Source: Phycisphaerae bacterium (GTDB taxonomy: Bacteria; Planctomycetota; Phycisphaerae; Sedimentisphaerales; Anaerohalosphaeraceae). From it: DNA of 9,022 bases. The notes under the pieces are model-generated. The model saw nothing but the letters and a program-made list of their open reading frames with translations. It was not told where the DNA came from and ran no database searches. Positions 1 through 7,969 of this stretch are shown here, in pieces. The stretch is taken from NCBI GenBank assembly GCA_021736615.1, contig JAIPFN010000246.1:1-9022 (forward strand). The letters are read 5' to 3'. Position numbers and translations under genes: made by a program. The first letter of the stretch is position 1. Each line of letters begins with the position of its first letter.

Positions 1-1329
1 TTGTACACCAGTGCTTATGCCGGGGCGTGTCTTTGTTCTCCGTCGCGGGCTGTAATGCTGACCGGTTCCCAGCCGACCCGTCACGGTGTTTATACGGTGG
101 TCAAGAACCGGGGCAAGAAGGAAAACGGCAAGGTTGTCCCGATCAATAATAACCAGTTTTTGCCGAAAAACTATTCGACCATAGGTACGGTGCTCAGCAA
201 AGCCGGTATCGCCAACGCCGCCATCGGTAAATGGCATCTTTCGATGGACGCTAAGCAGCACGGTTTTGCCGAATCTAAATGGGGTGGTTACGGCGGGATG
301 CCTATCAATTACTACCCCCCCTACAAATTGCCTTTCCTGCCGAAGGATGCACCGGACGGTAAGTATCTGCCAGAATATATTCGCAGCGCAGGCGTGGATT
401 TTATCGACAGGCATAAGAACGAATCGTTCTTTTTGTATTACTCAACCTACCTGCCGCACAACCGTTATTCCAATGAGTTTGATCATAATTCACTGCAAGC
501 CTCTCCCAAGCTGATCAGCAAATACACTCGCAAGATAGCGGCGATGAAGAAAGCGAAGAACCCTACAAGTGGACATAATAATCCGATCTATGCGGCCATG
601 ATCGAAGAGACCGACAATTCCGTCAGTGCGGTAATCAATAAGCTCAAAGAGCTTGACCTGCTTGAAAAAACTCTTGTCATATTTATCTCCGATAACGGCG
701 GGGTTACGAATTATAACGGGATTGATTATACGAGCCAGTTGCCGCTGCGAGATGGTAAGAACTCGCTTTACGAGGGCGGTATTCGTGTCCCCATGATCGC
801 ATCGATGCCCGGTAAGATCGCGGCAGGCCGGATCAGCGACGAGCCTGTTTCCGGAATCGACTTCTATCCTACCATTTGTAAGTTTATGGGCGTTAAGCCC
901 GCAGACCCTGCCAGGGTAGACGGTCAGGACCTGAGCGATCTTTTCTTTAAAGGTAAGTCGCTGGGAGATCGTAATCTCTTCTGGCATTACCCGTGTCACT
1001 GGGGACCGCGCTTGCCGCGCAATACCCTGCGCCGCGGCGACTGGAAGATTCATCATTTTTATACAGACGATAGCTATGAACTTTACAATCTCAAAGACGA
1101 CATCGCCGAAACCAGGGACCTTGCTAAAAGCGATCCGGAAAATTTTGCGCGGATGCTTAAGGAATTAAAGAATACATACAAGCGATTTGGTTGTCCGGAA
1201 AAGCTTAAGCCAAACCCGTTGTATGATAAAGAGACAACAAAGAAAATGCTCACAGAGCAGCAACAGCCGAAAATAGAAAAACTTACAACTACCGCCGACT
1301 GCTATAAAAGTCTGGGGTTTATTGACTAG
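1..1329 (+). CDS. Sulfatase, type I (formylglycine-dependent), 5'-truncated by window edge
   Basis: Hydrolyses sulfate esters, here probably on a polysaccharide or oligosaccharide. The visible 442 codons begin just upstream of the active site: CSPSR at residues 12-16 followed by AVMLTG is the type I sulfatase signature, in which Cys12 would be converted to formylglycine by a maturase not seen here. Further family blocks are AAIGKWHL (73-80), a PH pair at 152-153, SDNGG (230-234, metal site), and an EGGIRVP block (258-264) preceded by Lys253. The C-terminal YELYNLKDD (359-367) is typical of the family's small end domain. The TTG at position 1 is read as an internal Leu codon; the N-terminal export signal and first metal-binding Asp pair lie upstream of the window. 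The next gene starts 62 bp downstream on the same strand. The class is certain; the S1 subfamily and substrate cannot be told from this. Confidence 0.95.
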   Translation: MYTSAYAGACLCSPSRAVMLTGSQPTRHGVYTVVKNRGKKENGKVVPINNNQFLPKNYSTIGTVLSKAGIANAAIGKWHLSMDAKQHGFAESKWGGYGGMPINYYPPYKLPFLPKDAPDGKYLPEYIRSAGVDFIDRHKNESFFLYYSTYLPHNRYSNEFDHNSLQASPKLISKYTRKIAAMKKAKNPTSGHNNPIYAAMIEETDNSVSAVINKLKELDLLEKTLVIFISDNGGVTNYNGIDYTSQLPLRDGKNSLYEGGIRVPMIASMPGKIAAGRISDEPVSGIDFYPTICKFMGVKPADPARVDGQDLSDLFFKGKSLGDRNLFWHYPCHWGPRLPRNTLRRGDWKIHHFYTDDSYELYNLKDDIAETRDLAKSDPENFARMLKELKNTYKRFGCPEKLKPNPLYDKETTKKMLTEQQQPKIEKLTTTADCYKSLGFID

Positions 1330-1378
1330 AGTTTTCTGAAAGAAATCAGTTTGATTATTTATGAGTGATATTTTTATC

Positions 1379-1386
1379 GGAAAGGA
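1379..1386 (+). promoter_or_regulatory. Ribosome binding site deciding the ThuA-like gene start
   Basis: GGAAAGGA lies 5 nt upstream of the ATG at 1392. It supports that ATG over the in-frame GTG at 1365, which has no comparable Shine-Dalgarno sequence and would put nine extra residues in front of an otherwise well-formed signal peptide. Confidence 0.65.
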
Positions 1387-1391
1387 TAAAG

Positions 1392-2387
1392 ATGCGTGCA
1401 TTGGCATGTTTATTGTTTTTGGCAGTTGTCAGCGGTATGGCGTTGGATGCCTATGGTGTGGTTTTTGAAGGTTCGCAGGGGCCCGGAGTTGGTAAGCATA
1501 TTGTTTTTGTCGTTGGTGACGAGGAGTATAGAGGAGAAGAATCCATGCCGATGATGGCAAAAATTCTCGCTCTGCGGCACGGCTTTAAGTGTACTGTCTT
1601 GTTTGCGACTAATAAGGATACCGGGTTGATCGATCCGGAGACTGTGGATAATATACCCGGCTTAGAGCAACTGGAAACTGCCGACCTGATGGTGATGTTT
1701 CTGCGGTTCCGCGAACTGCCTGATTCGCAGATGAAGTATATTGTCGATTATACCAATTCCGGCAAGCCGATAGTTGGTCTGAGGACGTCGACACATGCTT
1801 TTTACTATAAAAAAAATAAGACAAGCCCTTACGCCAAATACAGCTTTAATAATCGCAAATTTAAGGGCGGTTACGGCAGGCAGGTTTTTGGTGAGACATG
1901 GATCAATCATTATGGACATCACCAGGTAGAGAGTACCCGGGGAGTTATTGCCGATGGTATGGGCGCTCATCCGATACTCAAAGGTGTTGAGGATGTCTGG
2001 GGCGAGTCGGATGTTTATGGACTGACAACGCTGCATGGCGATTGCGTGCCTCTGGTGATGGGGGTAGTGCTTGAGGGTATGAATCCAACCGATAAGCCTA
2101 ATACGAAGAAACCGCCCATTACTGTTGCCTGGACAAAAAGCTATACTGGCGAGAAAGGCAAAACCGCCCGCGTCTTTACAACAACAATGGGCCATTCATT
2201 CGATTTTCTTAGCGACGGTTTCAGACGTATGTTGGTAAACGCCTGCTTCTGGGCATTAGGTATGGAAGATAAAATTCCCCCAAAGGCAAACGTTGATTTT
2301 ATAGGTCAATACAAACCCGGCAAAATTGGTTTCGGCAAGCATAAGAAGGGCCTTAAAGATTCTGATTATGCTTTGAAAAAAGAATAA
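1392..2387 (+). CDS. Secreted ThuA-like domain protein
   Basis: 331-residue protein of the ThuA-like (trehalose-utilisation type) family, which has a class I glutamine-amidotransferase-like fold. A signal peptide is evident: charged MR start, hydrophobic LACLLFLAVVSG, cleavage probably around residues 20-23. The fold begins at KHIVFVVGDEEYRGEE (35-50), continues through ADLMVMFLRF (97-106) and KPIVGLRTSTHAF (125-137). In this last strand-turn the nucleophile position of true amidotransferases carries Thr/Ser rather than Cys, so amidotransferase activity is not expected. Later blocks are HHQVES (176-181), HPILKGV (193-199), DVYGLTTL (207-214) and GRRMLVNACFWALG-like end helix (about 277-290). 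The C-terminal 40 residues are lysine- and glycine-rich. Homologous secreted proteins are common in planctomycete and verrucomicrobial carbohydrate loci, but their biochemical role is not established. Probably co-transcribed with the sulfatase. Confidence 0.85.
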   Translation: MRALACLLFLAVVSGMALDAYGVVFEGSQGPGVGKHIVFVVGDEEYRGEESMPMMAKILALRHGFKCTVLFATNKDTGLIDPETVDNIPGLEQLETADLMVMFLRFRELPDSQMKYIVDYTNSGKPIVGLRTSTHAFYYKKNKTSPYAKYSFNNRKFKGGYGRQVFGETWINHYGHHQVESTRGVIADGMGAHPILKGVEDVWGESDVYGLTTLHGDCVPLVMGVVLEGMNPTDKPNTKKPPITVAWTKSYTGEKGKTARVFTTTMGHSFDFLSDGFRRMLVNACFWALGMEDKIPPKANVDFIGQYKPGKIGFGKHKKGLKDSDYALKKE

Positions 2388-2420
2388 ATAGAGAATAATT
2401 TTTGAGAGTACGGCTTATGC

Positions 2421-2442
2421 CTGCTGCGGTTTTGACCAGCGG
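2421..2442 (+). other. Imperfect hairpin after the ThuA-like gene
   Basis: GCT(gc)GGT at 2423-2430 can pair with ACCAGC at 2435-2440 around a TTTG loop, extendable by a C-G and a U-G pair. There is no following T-run, so this is not a convincing intrinsic terminator; it may be an RNA-processing or stabilising hairpin, or chance. Confidence 0.25.
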
Positions 2443-2506
2443 CGTTTGAAATACTGAGTAATAAATACAATGAATAGTATTGCCTGCGTTTTCTGCCTTG
2501 CCGGCC

Positions 2507-2546
2507 AAAGTCCTCACGACGGCTTAAACTTATACATGAGGACTTT
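2507..2546. repeat. Perfect 10-bp inverted repeat upstream of the rhamnosidase gene
   Basis: AAAGTCCTCA (2507-2516) and TGAGGACTTT (2537-2546) are exact reverse complements separated by 20 nt. The element ends 38 nt before the GH78 start codon. As DNA it could be a split operator with half-site centres about 30 bp (roughly three helical turns) apart; as RNA it would form a 10-bp stem with a large loop, followed only by AAAA, so it is not a terminator on the plus strand. Read on the minus strand, the stem is likewise not followed by a T-run. Confidence 0.45.
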
Positions 2547-2584
2547 AAAAGCTCTAAACTGGAAGTTATTTTGGAAACAATGAA

Positions 2585-5341
2585 ATGAACCGAAGCAAAA
2601 TACTCTCGGCAGCAATCCTGACGTGTGCCATATTGACAATATTATCCTGTACTCGATCTAACGCCGGCATACAATCATCGGGGTCTGAACTGCTCAGACC
2701 TGCCGATCTTCGATGCGAGTACATGGTAAATCCTTTGGGTATAGACGTTGCCAAGCCTCGTTTGAGTTGGTTGTGTCAGTCCGGTAAGCGAGGTCAGAAA
2801 CAGACCGCCTATCATGTTCTCACGGCAAGTTGTCGTGAAAAACTTGACGAAAATATTGGCGATCTCTGGGATTCCGGTAAGGTGCAGTCGGGTCGGTCTA
2901 TTCATGTCGCTTATGAGGGCAGGGTGCTTGCATCGACAATGAAATGCTTCTGGAAAGTTATGGTTTGGGATAAGGATGGTAAACCGTCGAATTGGAGCGA
3001 ACCTGCCGAGTGGTCAATGGGACTGCTAAAGAAATACGACTGGAAGGCGAAATGGATCGGCACATCCGAAGCTCAAACATCTCCTTTTTACAGGCATTCT
3101 TTTCAAATTGATGATATGCCGGAACGGGCAATCTTTTATGTTGCACCTTTGGGTTATTTCGAGCTTTATGTAAATGGCCGAAAGATTACGGATGAGGTTT
3201 TGGCGCCTGCGGTATCAAACTTCAGCAAACGCAGTTACTACAGAACGTATGATGTTTGCGGTTATCTCAAGAAAGGTAACAATAGCCTTGCGATCCGGAT
3301 GGGAACTGGCTGGTATTCACCCGGGTTGCCCGGCGTTAAACATCATAGCCCGGTCGTGCGTGCGCAACTGGAACTTATCGGCAACGGTAAAGAAAAATTA
3401 ATAATAACCGATAAGTCCTGGCAAACCAAACCGAGTGAAAGAAAGCTGCTTGGCAAATGGCGATGGGGTAAATTCGGCGGGGAACAGGTTGACGAGCGTA
3501 ATCTCGATAAACAGTGGTATGATCGGGCAAACTCAACGTCGGGTTGGGCGGCGGTTGTCGAAGTTAATCCTGTCGATGTTCCTTGCAGCGCACAGCCGTG
3601 TGCGGGCAATCACAAATTAGCTGCAATAAGTCCGCGTTCTGTTGAAAAGCTGGATGAAGATACGGTTCTTGTGGATTTCGGTACCAATCTTACGGGTTTA
3701 ATGAACATGACCTTCCGGGGCCTTATGTCCGGTCAGAAGGTTACTTTGTATTACGCAGACCTGGACGGACGGCAGGATGATGATAAATGGCGAACTAAGA
3801 TGGTCAGAAAGGGCTTTGCAGTTTATGGTCAATATGATGAATTCATTTCAGCAGGTACTTCCGTTGAGAAATTCAGCAATGTGTTCAATTATCATGCGTT
3901 CCGTTATGTGCTGATCGAAGGGCTGGGCTATTTACCGGAAAAAACAGACATGGCCGCGGTGCCTGTCGAAACAAAGGTTGCCGAAACAGGAACATTCAGC
4001 TGTTCCAATGAACTTTATAATCGTATTAATAAAATGGTTCGATGGACCTATCGATGCCTGAACCTTGGCGGTCAGACGGTAGACTGTCCGCACCGGGAAA
4101 GACTTGGCTATGGCGACGGGCAGACGATCATGGATACGGGACTGTTCAATTTTGATGCCGCCTCACTTTATGCCAAGTGGTCACGTAACTGGTGGGATGA
4201 GCAGAAAGACGACGGTTTTGTTCCGTTTACCGCACCATGCCCGCATAGTTCCGGAGGCGGTCCGGCATGGGGGGCTATGTGCATAATGGTTCCGTGGAAA
4301 ACCTATCTGTTTTCCAGTGACCGCAGGCTGCTCGAAGAGGGTTATCCGTATATGAAGAAATATATGGACTATCTTAACGCTCATTGCAAAGATGGTGTGC
4401 TTGAAGATATTTTCCCCGGCCAAAAGTGGCCCAACCTGGGTGATTGGGTGCCCCCACGGCGGGGCATGGATAAAAAGAACTGGGTTGACGATAAATCGCG
4501 TCGTTTCTTTAATAATTGCTACCGTGTTCATTTGCTGCAGATAATTCAGAAGGTTGCCGAGCTGCTTGGCAAGGGTGGAGATGAAAAAGCGTTTGAACAA
4601 GAGATTATTGCCGCGCAAAAGAAAATTCATGACACCTGGTTCGATCCGAAAAGCAATACGTACGCTAACGGCGAACAGCCTTACCTGATCTTTCCATTGA
4701 AAACCGGTGTGACGCCGGATGCTCTGAGAAATGCAGTGTTCGAGAAATATGTTGAAACACTTCTGGTCGCCGACAAAGGTCATCTGAATACCGGTATGAT
4801 CGGTACGCAAATTATGACCGATTATCTTCTTGAAATAAACCGCAATGATCTGGTGGATACGTATGTCAATAAAAAGACATATCCGGGTTGGGGATATATG
4901 ATCGAAAAAGGAGCGACGACCTGCTGGGAACAGTGGAACGGCTACTTTTCACAGATTCACTCTTGTTTTCCGTATATAGGCGGCTGGTTCTATCGCGGTC
5001 TTGCCGGTATCCAGTGGGATTCGGAATCTCCGGGTTTTAAGAATGTGATTATTCGTCCTGGACTGGTTAAGAGTGTCGACTGGGTCAAATGCAGTCACCA
5101 ATCTCCCTACGGCAAGATCGTAAGTAACTGGCGTATGAGTGACGGTGTTTTGACGATGGACGTTACCATCCCTGTAAACAGTACCGCCACGGTTTATGTT
5201 GAGGGCAAAAATATTACCGAAGGCGGATTACCGGTTGCCGAGGCCGATGGTGTTACATTCCTGCATATGGAAAAGAATAAAACGGTTTTTAAAGTACAAT
5301 CAGGGAAATACGAGTTCAAATCCGTTTTAAAGAAAAACTGA
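2585..5341 (+). CDS. Alpha-L-rhamnosidase, GH78, putative lipoprotein
   Basis: 918-residue enzyme expected to hydrolyse terminal alpha-L-rhamnose with inversion. The N-terminus has a charged start, a hydrophobic stretch and a possible lipobox ILSC with Cys22, suggesting surface or periplasmic lipid anchoring. Domain order: an Ig-like N-domain starting LRPADLRCEY (37-46) with RLSW (59-62); a carbohydrate-binding-like N-domain with YFELYVNGRKI (191-201); a beta domain with VDFGTNLTG (363-371); the (alpha/alpha)6 catalytic domain from about 465; and a C-terminal beta-sandwich from about 815 (PGFKNVIIRPG). By alignment to characterised GH78 enzymes, Asp500 and Glu505 of DCPHRE (500-505) are the substrate-binding Asp and general acid, Glu782 in WEQWNG is the candidate general base, and His792 matches the conserved His after it. 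The loop after the general acid reads LGYGDGQ, one residue shorter than the common LGWTGDAQ and with Tyr for Trp. GGA at 2573-2575 precedes the ATG. Confidence 0.95.
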   Translation: MNRSKILSAAILTCAILTILSCTRSNAGIQSSGSELLRPADLRCEYMVNPLGIDVAKPRLSWLCQSGKRGQKQTAYHVLTASCREKLDENIGDLWDSGKVQSGRSIHVAYEGRVLASTMKCFWKVMVWDKDGKPSNWSEPAEWSMGLLKKYDWKAKWIGTSEAQTSPFYRHSFQIDDMPERAIFYVAPLGYFELYVNGRKITDEVLAPAVSNFSKRSYYRTYDVCGYLKKGNNSLAIRMGTGWYSPGLPGVKHHSPVVRAQLELIGNGKEKLIITDKSWQTKPSERKLLGKWRWGKFGGEQVDERNLDKQWYDRANSTSGWAAVVEVNPVDVPCSAQPCAGNHKLAAISPRSVEKLDEDTVLVDFGTNLTGLMNMTFRGLMSGQKVTLYYADLDGRQDDDKWRTKMVRKGFAVYGQYDEFISAGTSVEKFSNVFNYHAFRYVLIEGLGYLPEKTDMAAVPVETKVAETGTFSCSNELYNRINKMVRWTYRCLNLGGQTVDCPHRERLGYGDGQTIMDTGLFNFDAASLYAKWSRNWWDEQKDDGFVPFTAPCPHSSGGGPAWGAMCIMVPWKTYLFSSDRRLLEEGYPYMKKYMDYLNAHCKDGVLEDIFPGQKWPNLGDWVPPRRGMDKKNWVDDKSRRFFNNCYRVHLLQIIQKVAELLGKGGDEKAFEQEIIAAQKKIHDTWFDPKSNTYANGEQPYLIFPLKTGVTPDALRNAVFEKYVETLLVADKGHLNTGMIGTQIMTDYLLEINRNDLVDTYVNKKTYPGWGYMIEKGATTCWEQWNGYFSQIHSCFPYIGGWFYRGLAGIQWDSESPGFKNVIIRPGLVKSVDWVKCSHQSPYGKIVSNWRMSDGVLTMDVTIPVNSTATVYVEGKNITEGGLPVAEADGVTFLHMEKNKTVFKVQSGKYEFKSVLKKN

Positions 5342-5560
5342 AAATGTTTTAAAGTATATTTTGCTCTAACAAAGAATTATCAGGGTATAAAAACAGAACT
5401 TCACTCAGTTGCACTTATGAGTTGAATCCGCAAAATGTATGAATAAAAAAACAAATCCATTTTTCAATAATTTTAGATTTTCCGGAAATATTTTGGGATT
5501 ACTGAGCGTTTTTTATTGATGAAGTTTAATGACTCAAATTAGATAAGTGAAATTTGTTTA
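5342..5560. other. AT-rich intergenic spacer between GH78 and esterase genes
   Basis: About 220 bp with no gene-like ORF. It holds a 10-bp palindrome TTTCCGGAAA (5479-5488) and a poor promoter-like pair TTGCTC (5361-5366) / TATAAA (5386-5391) with a 19-bp spacer. No terminator with a T-run follows the GH78 stop. The length and AT-richness suggest that the esterase gene may have its own promoter, but no strong one is seen. Confidence 0.4.
5479..5488. promoter_or_regulatory. Palindrome TTTCCGGAAA, possible operator
   Basis: A perfect 10-bp palindrome about 90 bp upstream of the esterase start, in an otherwise very AT-rich spacer. It could be a regulator half-site pair, but such short palindromes also arise by chance. 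Confidence 0.2.
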
Positions 5561-5563
5561 ATG

Positions 5564-5568
5564 AAAGG
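5564..5568 (+). promoter_or_regulatory. Ribosome binding site deciding the esterase start
   Basis: AAAGG is followed after 7 nt by the ATG at 5576, the last of four in-frame ATGs (5561, 5570, 5573, 5576). The ATG at 5561 has only AT-rich sequence before it and would place this motif inside the gene, so 5576 is preferred. The alternative starts change the protein by at most five residues. Confidence 0.5.
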
Positions 5569-5575
5569 TATGATG

Positions 5576-7936
5576 ATGACTGTACGAAAACGCATTAAGA
5601 TTACATTTACTCTCGCTGCTTTGGCGATGATGTGCCTTGCTTTTACTGCAAGTGCTAAAGTAGTTCCTGCCCAATTGCCCGACCCGGACGGCAAAGCCGG
5701 TGACGCTACCAAACCTGTCAAGGTCTATATTCTCGCGGGGCAATCCAATATGGTCGGCTTCGGTTATCTTCAAGGTGCCAAAGCCCCTTACGATGCCATC
5801 TATTTGACTGCCGACCTGGATGCACCGATGGGGCCTTTCCAGATATACCGAGGCGGCAACTATAAGATCGCCGAACTTGGTATCTATATGTCGGCAGATG
5901 CCAATACGGCTAAAGGTGCAATGTCTAATCAAGGACCCGTTACACTTGGTGATTCTACGGGTAGTCTGCCTGGTCAGAAATGTGTAGTCAAGGCTTTTAT
6001 CGAGGTTCCCGAAACAGGTAATTACATCTGCGGTCCGGGATACAAGGACAGTTCTTACAATGTCATGGAACTTGACGGTAAGGAAGTGTACCGCAAGAAT
6101 ATCGGAGAAACTGCTGTCCAGCAGAAAGTTACTCTCGAAGCAGGAAAACGTTATCCTATCAAGATCACTTACTTTAAAGGCGGGTCGACTGCGTTCTGGA
6201 TGGCCCAGGTAGACCTGCTTGGCAAAGGCGATCTTGAGGTTGTTACCAAACGCGAAGGGAAGTTCCCGTGGATGATCGACGACCAGGGCAACTGGACAGT
6301 CAGAAAAGACGTTTACTATCAGGAGGTCCGCGTTGCCGCCGACGGCCGCGGCTGTGACTTGAGCGCAACTTCTAACGGCAAATTCATCGGTCCTGAGGTT
6401 CCGTTTGGTTATGTCATGGGTACTTTCCACGACGAACAGGTTTTGCTTATTGAGTCTTCGATGGGTAACCGTGCACTTAGTTTTGATTTCAGACCGCCTT
6501 CAAGCGGCAGGACCGACCCTGCCAGCAAATGGGAAGGTTTGGAGTATCGCCTGATGGTCGAAGGTGTCCACAAGACGCTCGACAATATTGATAAGATCGT
6601 GCCCGGTTACAAAGGGCAGGGTTACGAGATCGCCGGTTTTGTCTGGTGGCAGGGCCATAAAGATGCCGGCAAGTCAAAAGCCGAATACGAAAAGCATCTT
6701 GTAAATCTGATAAAGGATTTGCGTAAAGAGTTTAATGCTGCGAACATGAAAGCCGTTATTGCTACCGTTGGTTTTGGAGGCTACGGCATCAATGAGGATT
6801 ATACAAAGATTCATGCCGCCCAGATGGCCGTAGGCGATCCAAAGCAGCACCCGGAATTTGCCGGTCAGGTCAAGACGGTCGATACTCTCGGTTTCTGGCG
6901 CCAACCTGACGAGTCGCCTACCGGTACCGGTTATCACTATAACCACAATGCTGAAACTCAAATGCTTGTAGGTGATTCTCTTGGACGTGCGATGGTTGAA
7001 CTGCAAGGCGGCAAGGCTGAACCTCTGGGGTTTGGCAACAGGCCGAAACCGGTAGCTAAGGCAAAGGCTGCTGTGGAAGAACTCGACGAGGCGGCAAAAG
7101 AAGCAGCGGCGAAGGCATCCCGCAAAGCACTGGAACCGATCATCGTCGACGGTATGATGCAGGGGTATATCGATAATCCGAAGAACCAGGAGGCATTGAT
7201 TGCGGCGATCAATGGCGAAAAGCCGGCAAGAGCAAATCAGTTCCTTCGCGATGCGATGTACGGTCTTAACAATTATTACACCGCAGCCGGTGTTGACGAA
7301 TACGACTGGCACAATTTTGGTCCCGATCTTGCCAATGTCGAGTGGGATTACTTCAGCTTTGATCCTGCAGAAAAAATGGCCAAGGACAAACCCGGCGGCC
7401 GTTTCCGGAAAGTAACTTATCCGGCGGGCATGGAAAACTGGGCAGCGGCAGACTTTGACGCTAAAAAGGCCGGCTTTATGAGCGGGCTGCCTCCGTTCGG
7501 TCAAATGGGCGGAGAATTGAAACCGCTTCGCGGTTGTCTGGGTTCGCCTTGCGGTTGCGGAGTAACCCCGAGGACGCTCTGGGATAAAGAGGTTATCCTT
7601 ATTCGCAAGACTATTGACGTTCCACCGCTGAAAGATGGCTGTCGTTACCGCATTGTTATTGGCGGAAGCAATCACGTAAATACAGGTGAAGGCTATGGCA
7701 TTTATGTCAATGGTAAACTTATGACTGAATCTGCTTCGGGTGTACCTAATCGCCAGGGCGGTCAGCCTCGCGGAGGTCATATCTACAGTGATTTCCGCGA
7801 TGAGTTCAATGGCGGCAAGGTCACTATCGCGGTTAAGGGCTTTTTGCGATACGGCGTTAGAGGTCCTGCACCTCAGGGCCATATGACGGTCTGGCTGCAA
7901 GAGCAGAAACTGCCGTTGATTAATGCTGCAAAATAA
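5576..7936 (+). CDS. Secreted SGNH/sialate O-acetylesterase-type carbohydrate esterase with PA14-like insert
   Basis: 786 residues from the preferred start. Signal peptide: RKR start, hydrophobic ITFTLAALAMMCLAF, cleavage probably after TASA (residue 27). The catalytic fold opens with KVYILAGQSNMVGFG (49-63), Ser57 being the expected nucleophile of the GQSN motif, and resumes with YEIAGFVWWQGHKD (350-363) and YHYNHNAETQML (453-464), where the catalytic His should lie. Between them, about residues 139-215 (VKAFIEVPETGNYICG through LEAGKRYPIKITYF to FWMAQVDL) resemble a PA14-type beta domain nested in the esterase. An Ala/Lys/Glu-rich linker (about 490-520) leads to a segment I do not recognise (525-610), then a C-terminal beta-sandwich (about 670-780) with YGIYVNGKL, like galactose-binding domains. 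Likely removes O-acetyl groups from a glycan outside the cytoplasm; the substrate is unknown. A terminator follows directly. Confidence 0.85.
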   Translation: MTVRKRIKITFTLAALAMMCLAFTASAKVVPAQLPDPDGKAGDATKPVKVYILAGQSNMVGFGYLQGAKAPYDAIYLTADLDAPMGPFQIYRGGNYKIAELGIYMSADANTAKGAMSNQGPVTLGDSTGSLPGQKCVVKAFIEVPETGNYICGPGYKDSSYNVMELDGKEVYRKNIGETAVQQKVTLEAGKRYPIKITYFKGGSTAFWMAQVDLLGKGDLEVVTKREGKFPWMIDDQGNWTVRKDVYYQEVRVAADGRGCDLSATSNGKFIGPEVPFGYVMGTFHDEQVLLIESSMGNRALSFDFRPPSSGRTDPASKWEGLEYRLMVEGVHKTLDNIDKIVPGYKGQGYEIAGFVWWQGHKDAGKSKAEYEKHLVNLIKDLRKEFNAANMKAVIATVGFGGYGINEDYTKIHAAQMAVGDPKQHPEFAGQVKTVDTLGFWRQPDESPTGTGYHYNHNAETQMLVGDSLGRAMVELQGGKAEPLGFGNRPKPVAKAKAAVEELDEAAKEAAAKASRKALEPIIVDGMMQGYIDNPKNQEALIAAINGEKPARANQFLRDAMYGLNNYYTAAGVDEYDWHNFGPDLANVEWDYFSFDPAEKMAKDKPGGRFRKVTYPAGMENWAAADFDAKKAGFMSGLPPFGQMGGELKPLRGCLGSPCGCGVTPRTLWDKEVILIRKTIDVPPLKDGCRYRIVIGGSNHVNTGEGYGIYVNGKLMTESASGVPNRQGGQPRGGHIYSDFRDEFNGGKVTIAVKGFLRYGVRGPAPQGHMTVWLQEQKLPLINAAK

Positions 7937-7952
7937 TTTGCCTAACGGCAAA
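7937..7952 (+). other. Hairpin directly after the esterase stop codon
   Basis: TTTGCC and GGCAAA form a perfect 6-bp stem around a TAAC tetraloop beginning on the base after the stop codon. There is no T-run after it, so it more likely protects the 3' end or assists the terminator that follows 17 nt later. Confidence 0.45.
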
Positions 7953-7969
7953 ATACAGTTATACGCATT

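Noticed and set aside
1..3. TTG as a start codon for the sulfatase
   Set aside because: It falls just before the active-site motif; sulfatases need an upstream strand and metal-binding Asp residues, so the gene must begin before the window.
490..1056. 188-codon open frame on the minus strand
   Set aside because: Antisense to conserved sulfatase blocks; a shadow frame.
1331..1360. Short dyads CTGA...TCAG and AATCA-GTT-TGATT after the sulfatase stop
   Set aside because: Four to five base-pair stems in AT-rich sequence without a T-run; not distinguishable from chance.
1365..1391. Upstream GTG start for the ThuA-like gene
   Set aside because: No Shine-Dalgarno before it, and the ATG at 1392 has GGAAAGGA at correct distance and gives a standard signal peptide.
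2470..2583. 37-codon ORF just upstream of GH78, containing CLAGQS, which resembles the esterase LAGQSNM motif
   Set aside because: No ribosome binding site, no further similarity to SGNH esterases beyond five residues, and it overlaps the inverted repeat. Judged coincidental.
5558..6430. 290-codon open frame on the minus strand
   Set aside because: Antisense to the 5' half of the esterase; no domain motif and no plausible start context.
6674..7951. 425-codon open frame on the minus strand
   Set aside because: It lies entirely antisense to the esterase gene, whose motifs are clear. The translation shows no recognisable domain or ordered composition and is a shadow of the plus-strand codon pattern.
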